Source of the DNA: Ruminococcaceae bacterium UBA7127
Lineage (GTDB): Bacteria > Bacillota > Clostridia > Oscillospirales > Acutalibacteraceae
Direction: 5' to 3'
Length of the DNA stretch: 6,783 bases
Assembly: GCA_002493005.1 (NCBI GenBank)
Contig: DKXL01000023.1
Coordinates: 1-6,783 of the forward strand
This document shows, one piece after another, positions 5,818-6,783 of this stretch; the stretch's first letter is position 1; the number at the start of each line of letters is the position of its first letter. The notes under the pieces were generated by a model. That model saw only the letters and a list, made by a program, of their open reading frames with translations, made no database searches and was not told the origin of the DNA. The translations under genes and the position numbers were made by a program.

Positions 5818-5971
5818 ATCCATTTCGGGCAGACAGGTTTGTTATGAAAATAACCTTTTACGCCCGAAATTAATACAAACACCAGTCGATTCCTGCGTTA
5901 GATTTAGAAATATGTTTGCACCGGGCTACCGTTACTTAGCGTTGGTGCGACAAATATACCCGAACTAAAAA
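5803..5971 (+). repeat. 170-bp tandem intergenic repeat, unit B
   Basis: This is the second unit, directly abutting unit A and overlapping the 3' end of the dockerin gene by 7 bases, including its stop codon. It folds better than unit A: ATTTCGGGC (5822-5830) pairs perfectly with GCCCGAAAT (5862-5870), enclosing GTTAT-GAAA-ATAAC (5841-5854); GCACC (5918-5922) pairs with GGTGC (5944-5948), enclosing GCTA/TAGC (5925-5928 and 5937-5940). In unit A some of these pairs are lost. Together units A and B account for most of the 470-base gap between the dockerin and MarR genes. Confidence 0.85.
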
Positions 5972-6708
5972 TTATCTTTTAAAAGCGTTGTGACATCTCT
6001 GATATCAGCCTCTTTGTCACCATCAATATCACAGACAAATTTTGCGTACTCGTGCTTGTCATCATCACTAAAGTTAATTATATCTACAAGATATTTCTGA
6101 ATCATCAATGCATCTGACTTATCAGACTTGCCGTCCATATTCAAGTCCTTGAGATTGCGCGGAACGCATCCTCCGTCAAGCACAAAATCCACATAATTCT
6201 TCTCCATAAGCTCAAGCGCATATTTATCAGTAGCGTCAATAATATAAAGTCCAAGCGTATCGTAACAGCTGTGCACTCTCTTGGCATATTCTAATATTAG
6301 CGGTTTACTTTCCATTGCCCTGTCGTTTTTTATGCCTGCATTTTTGAGGTAACTGTCCAGCTTTTCTATATGCTCCAATGCATATTCGTTATCGGTCATT
6401 ATTCTGTCAATATCGACCCCGTGCGTAACGTAATATAATCCCACGGCAGCCATAGTATATAGATTAGTGACATCAAGGCCGCAATAAACCGCAATTTTAT
6501 TGCCTTTGTACTGATTATGCTCAATAGAAAGCTTTGAATATCCGTTGATAATGCTGTAGCCCAGCGCCATTCCGTCCTTGTTGACATAGTCGGTATCAAA
6601 TGCATCGGCACTTATTAAACTGTTGTGCACAATTACAAGTGACATTGCGAATGCTGTAATTACAGCAAGCAGTCGTTTAAGCATTTTTGTGTTTTTCTTT
6701 TTATCCAT
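5965..6708 (-). CDS. Secreted dockerin-containing protein, N-terminal domain unknown
   Basis: The product has 247 residues. Residues 1-36 are a signal peptide (MDKKKNTKMLKR, hydrophobic core, probable cleavage after ADA at 34-36). Residues 37-185 form a domain I do not recognise, with Cys76, Cys148 and Cys181 but no catalytic motif I can point to. Residues 188-247 are a type I dockerin: calcium loop one with D188, N190, D192, G193 and D199 followed by a helix; linker with Cys226; calcium loop two with D227, D229, D231 and D238 (Lys232 in place of the usual Gly). Dockerins bind cohesins on scaffoldins and build cellulosomes or, in Ruminococcus, amylosomes. I start it at ATG 6708, which has GGAGGG (6721-6716) seven bases upstream; TTG 6714 is too close to that site. 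It seems to be a single-gene unit; I find no convincing promoter in the 60 bases upstream. The last codon and TAG stop lie within repeat unit B. Confidence 0.88.
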   Translation of the reverse strand: MDKKKNTKMLKRLLAVITAFAMSLVIVHNSLISADAFDTDYVNKDGMALGYSIINGYSKLSIEHNQYKGNKIAVYCGLDVTNLYTMAAVGLYYVTHGVDIDRIMTDNEYALEHIEKLDSYLKNAGIKNDRAMESKPLILEYAKRVHSCYDTLGLYIIDATDKYALELMEKNYVDFVLDGGCVPRNLKDLNMDGKSDKSDALMIQKYLVDIINFSDDDKHEYAKFVCDIDGDKEADIRDVTTLLKDNF

Positions 6709-6715
6709 CTGCAAA

Positions 6716-6721
6716 CCCTCC
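6716..6721 (-). promoter_or_regulatory. Ribosome binding site that sets the start of the dockerin gene
   Basis: GGAGGG on the minus strand ends seven bases before ATG 6708 but only one base before the in-frame TTG 6714, which decides for the ATG. Confidence 0.85.
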
Positions 6722-6756
6722 GTTTGCTACTATTATTACCAAACAGAGTGTTTTAA

Positions 6757-6783
6757 TTCGGGTAGATAGGTTAGTTTAAGAAA
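6757..6783 (+). repeat. Partial third copy of the intergenic repeat (cut by window edge)
   Basis: TTCGGGTAGATAGGTTAGTT and the following bases match unit B from 5824 onward at about 22 of 27 columns with one gap, in the same orientation. The left-end palindrome GCAACGTGACGTTGC present in units A and B is missing here; the preceding sequence holds only a weak AAACA/TGTTT hairpin. The copy lies upstream of the dockerin gene, so repeats flank that gene. The match is short and the rest is outside the window. Confidence 0.6.

Noticed and set aside
5700..5882. 60-codon minus-strand open frame across the junction of the two repeat units
   Set aside because: The 170-base period shifts frame between units, so the protein shows no repeat, and there is no good ribosome binding site. 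The DNA similarity is noncoding in character.
5633..5971. CRISPR array
   Set aside because: Only two long units (170 bases) that diverge over their whole length; no short identical repeats with unique spacers and no cas genes.
5633..5971. MITE or insertion sequence
   Set aside because: No terminal inverted repeats shared by the two ends of a unit, no target-site duplication at the outer borders that I can see, and no transposase in the window. A non-autonomous element of another type is not excluded.
6722..6757. Promoter directly upstream of the dockerin gene
   Set aside because: TAATAA (6738-6733) could be a -10 box but there is nothing like a -35 box 16-18 bases upstream, so I leave it out; the promoter may lie beyond the window edge.

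Overview
The window looks like chromosome from a low-GC Gram-positive gut bacterium, most likely a Ruminococcus-type clostridium (Oscillospiraceae). The main clue is a secreted protein ending in a type I dockerin (two Ca-binding repeats). The AT-rich intergenic DNA with textbook TTGACA/TATAAT promoters, strong GGAGG ribosome binding sites and the clostridial MarR + paired-ABC-exporter and MBL + DUF3006 arrangements also fit. The species cannot be fixed from the sequence. Every gene lies on the minus strand, so the reading order is from high to low coordinates.

From right to left: (1) about 6757-6783, a partial copy of an intergenic repeat running off the window; (2) 6708-5965, a secreted dockerin protein with an unrecognised N-terminal domain; (3) 5971-5633, two tandem ~170-bp imperfect repeats, each ending (minus strand) in a small hairpin that looks like an intrinsic terminator; (4) 5600-5526, a near-perfect promoter with a palindromic operator just downstream of the predicted transcription start; (5) 5493-1368, a three-gene operon of a MarR-type repressor and two half-size ABC exporters that should form a heterodimer with one degenerate and one intact ATP site; (6) 1364-1344, a hairpin after the operon; (7) 1283-185, a two-gene operon of a lipoprotein with a ComEC-type metallo-beta-lactamase domain and a small DUF3006 protein; (8) 158-135, a strong hairpin; (9) 94-1, a consensus promoter driving a tRNA-Leu gene of which only the first 23 nt are inside the window.

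The MarR protein probably represses its own promoter and thereby the exporter, a ligand-inducible efflux module. The MBL lipoprotein and DUF3006 protein are a recurrent pair, likely acting at the outer face of the membrane, possibly on nucleic acid. The dockerin protein would be exported and could attach to a cohesin-bearing scaffoldin.

The least explained element is the 170-bp repeat family around the dockerin gene. It does not code, has conserved blocks and a potential multi-hairpin fold, and supplies the stop codon of the dockerin gene.
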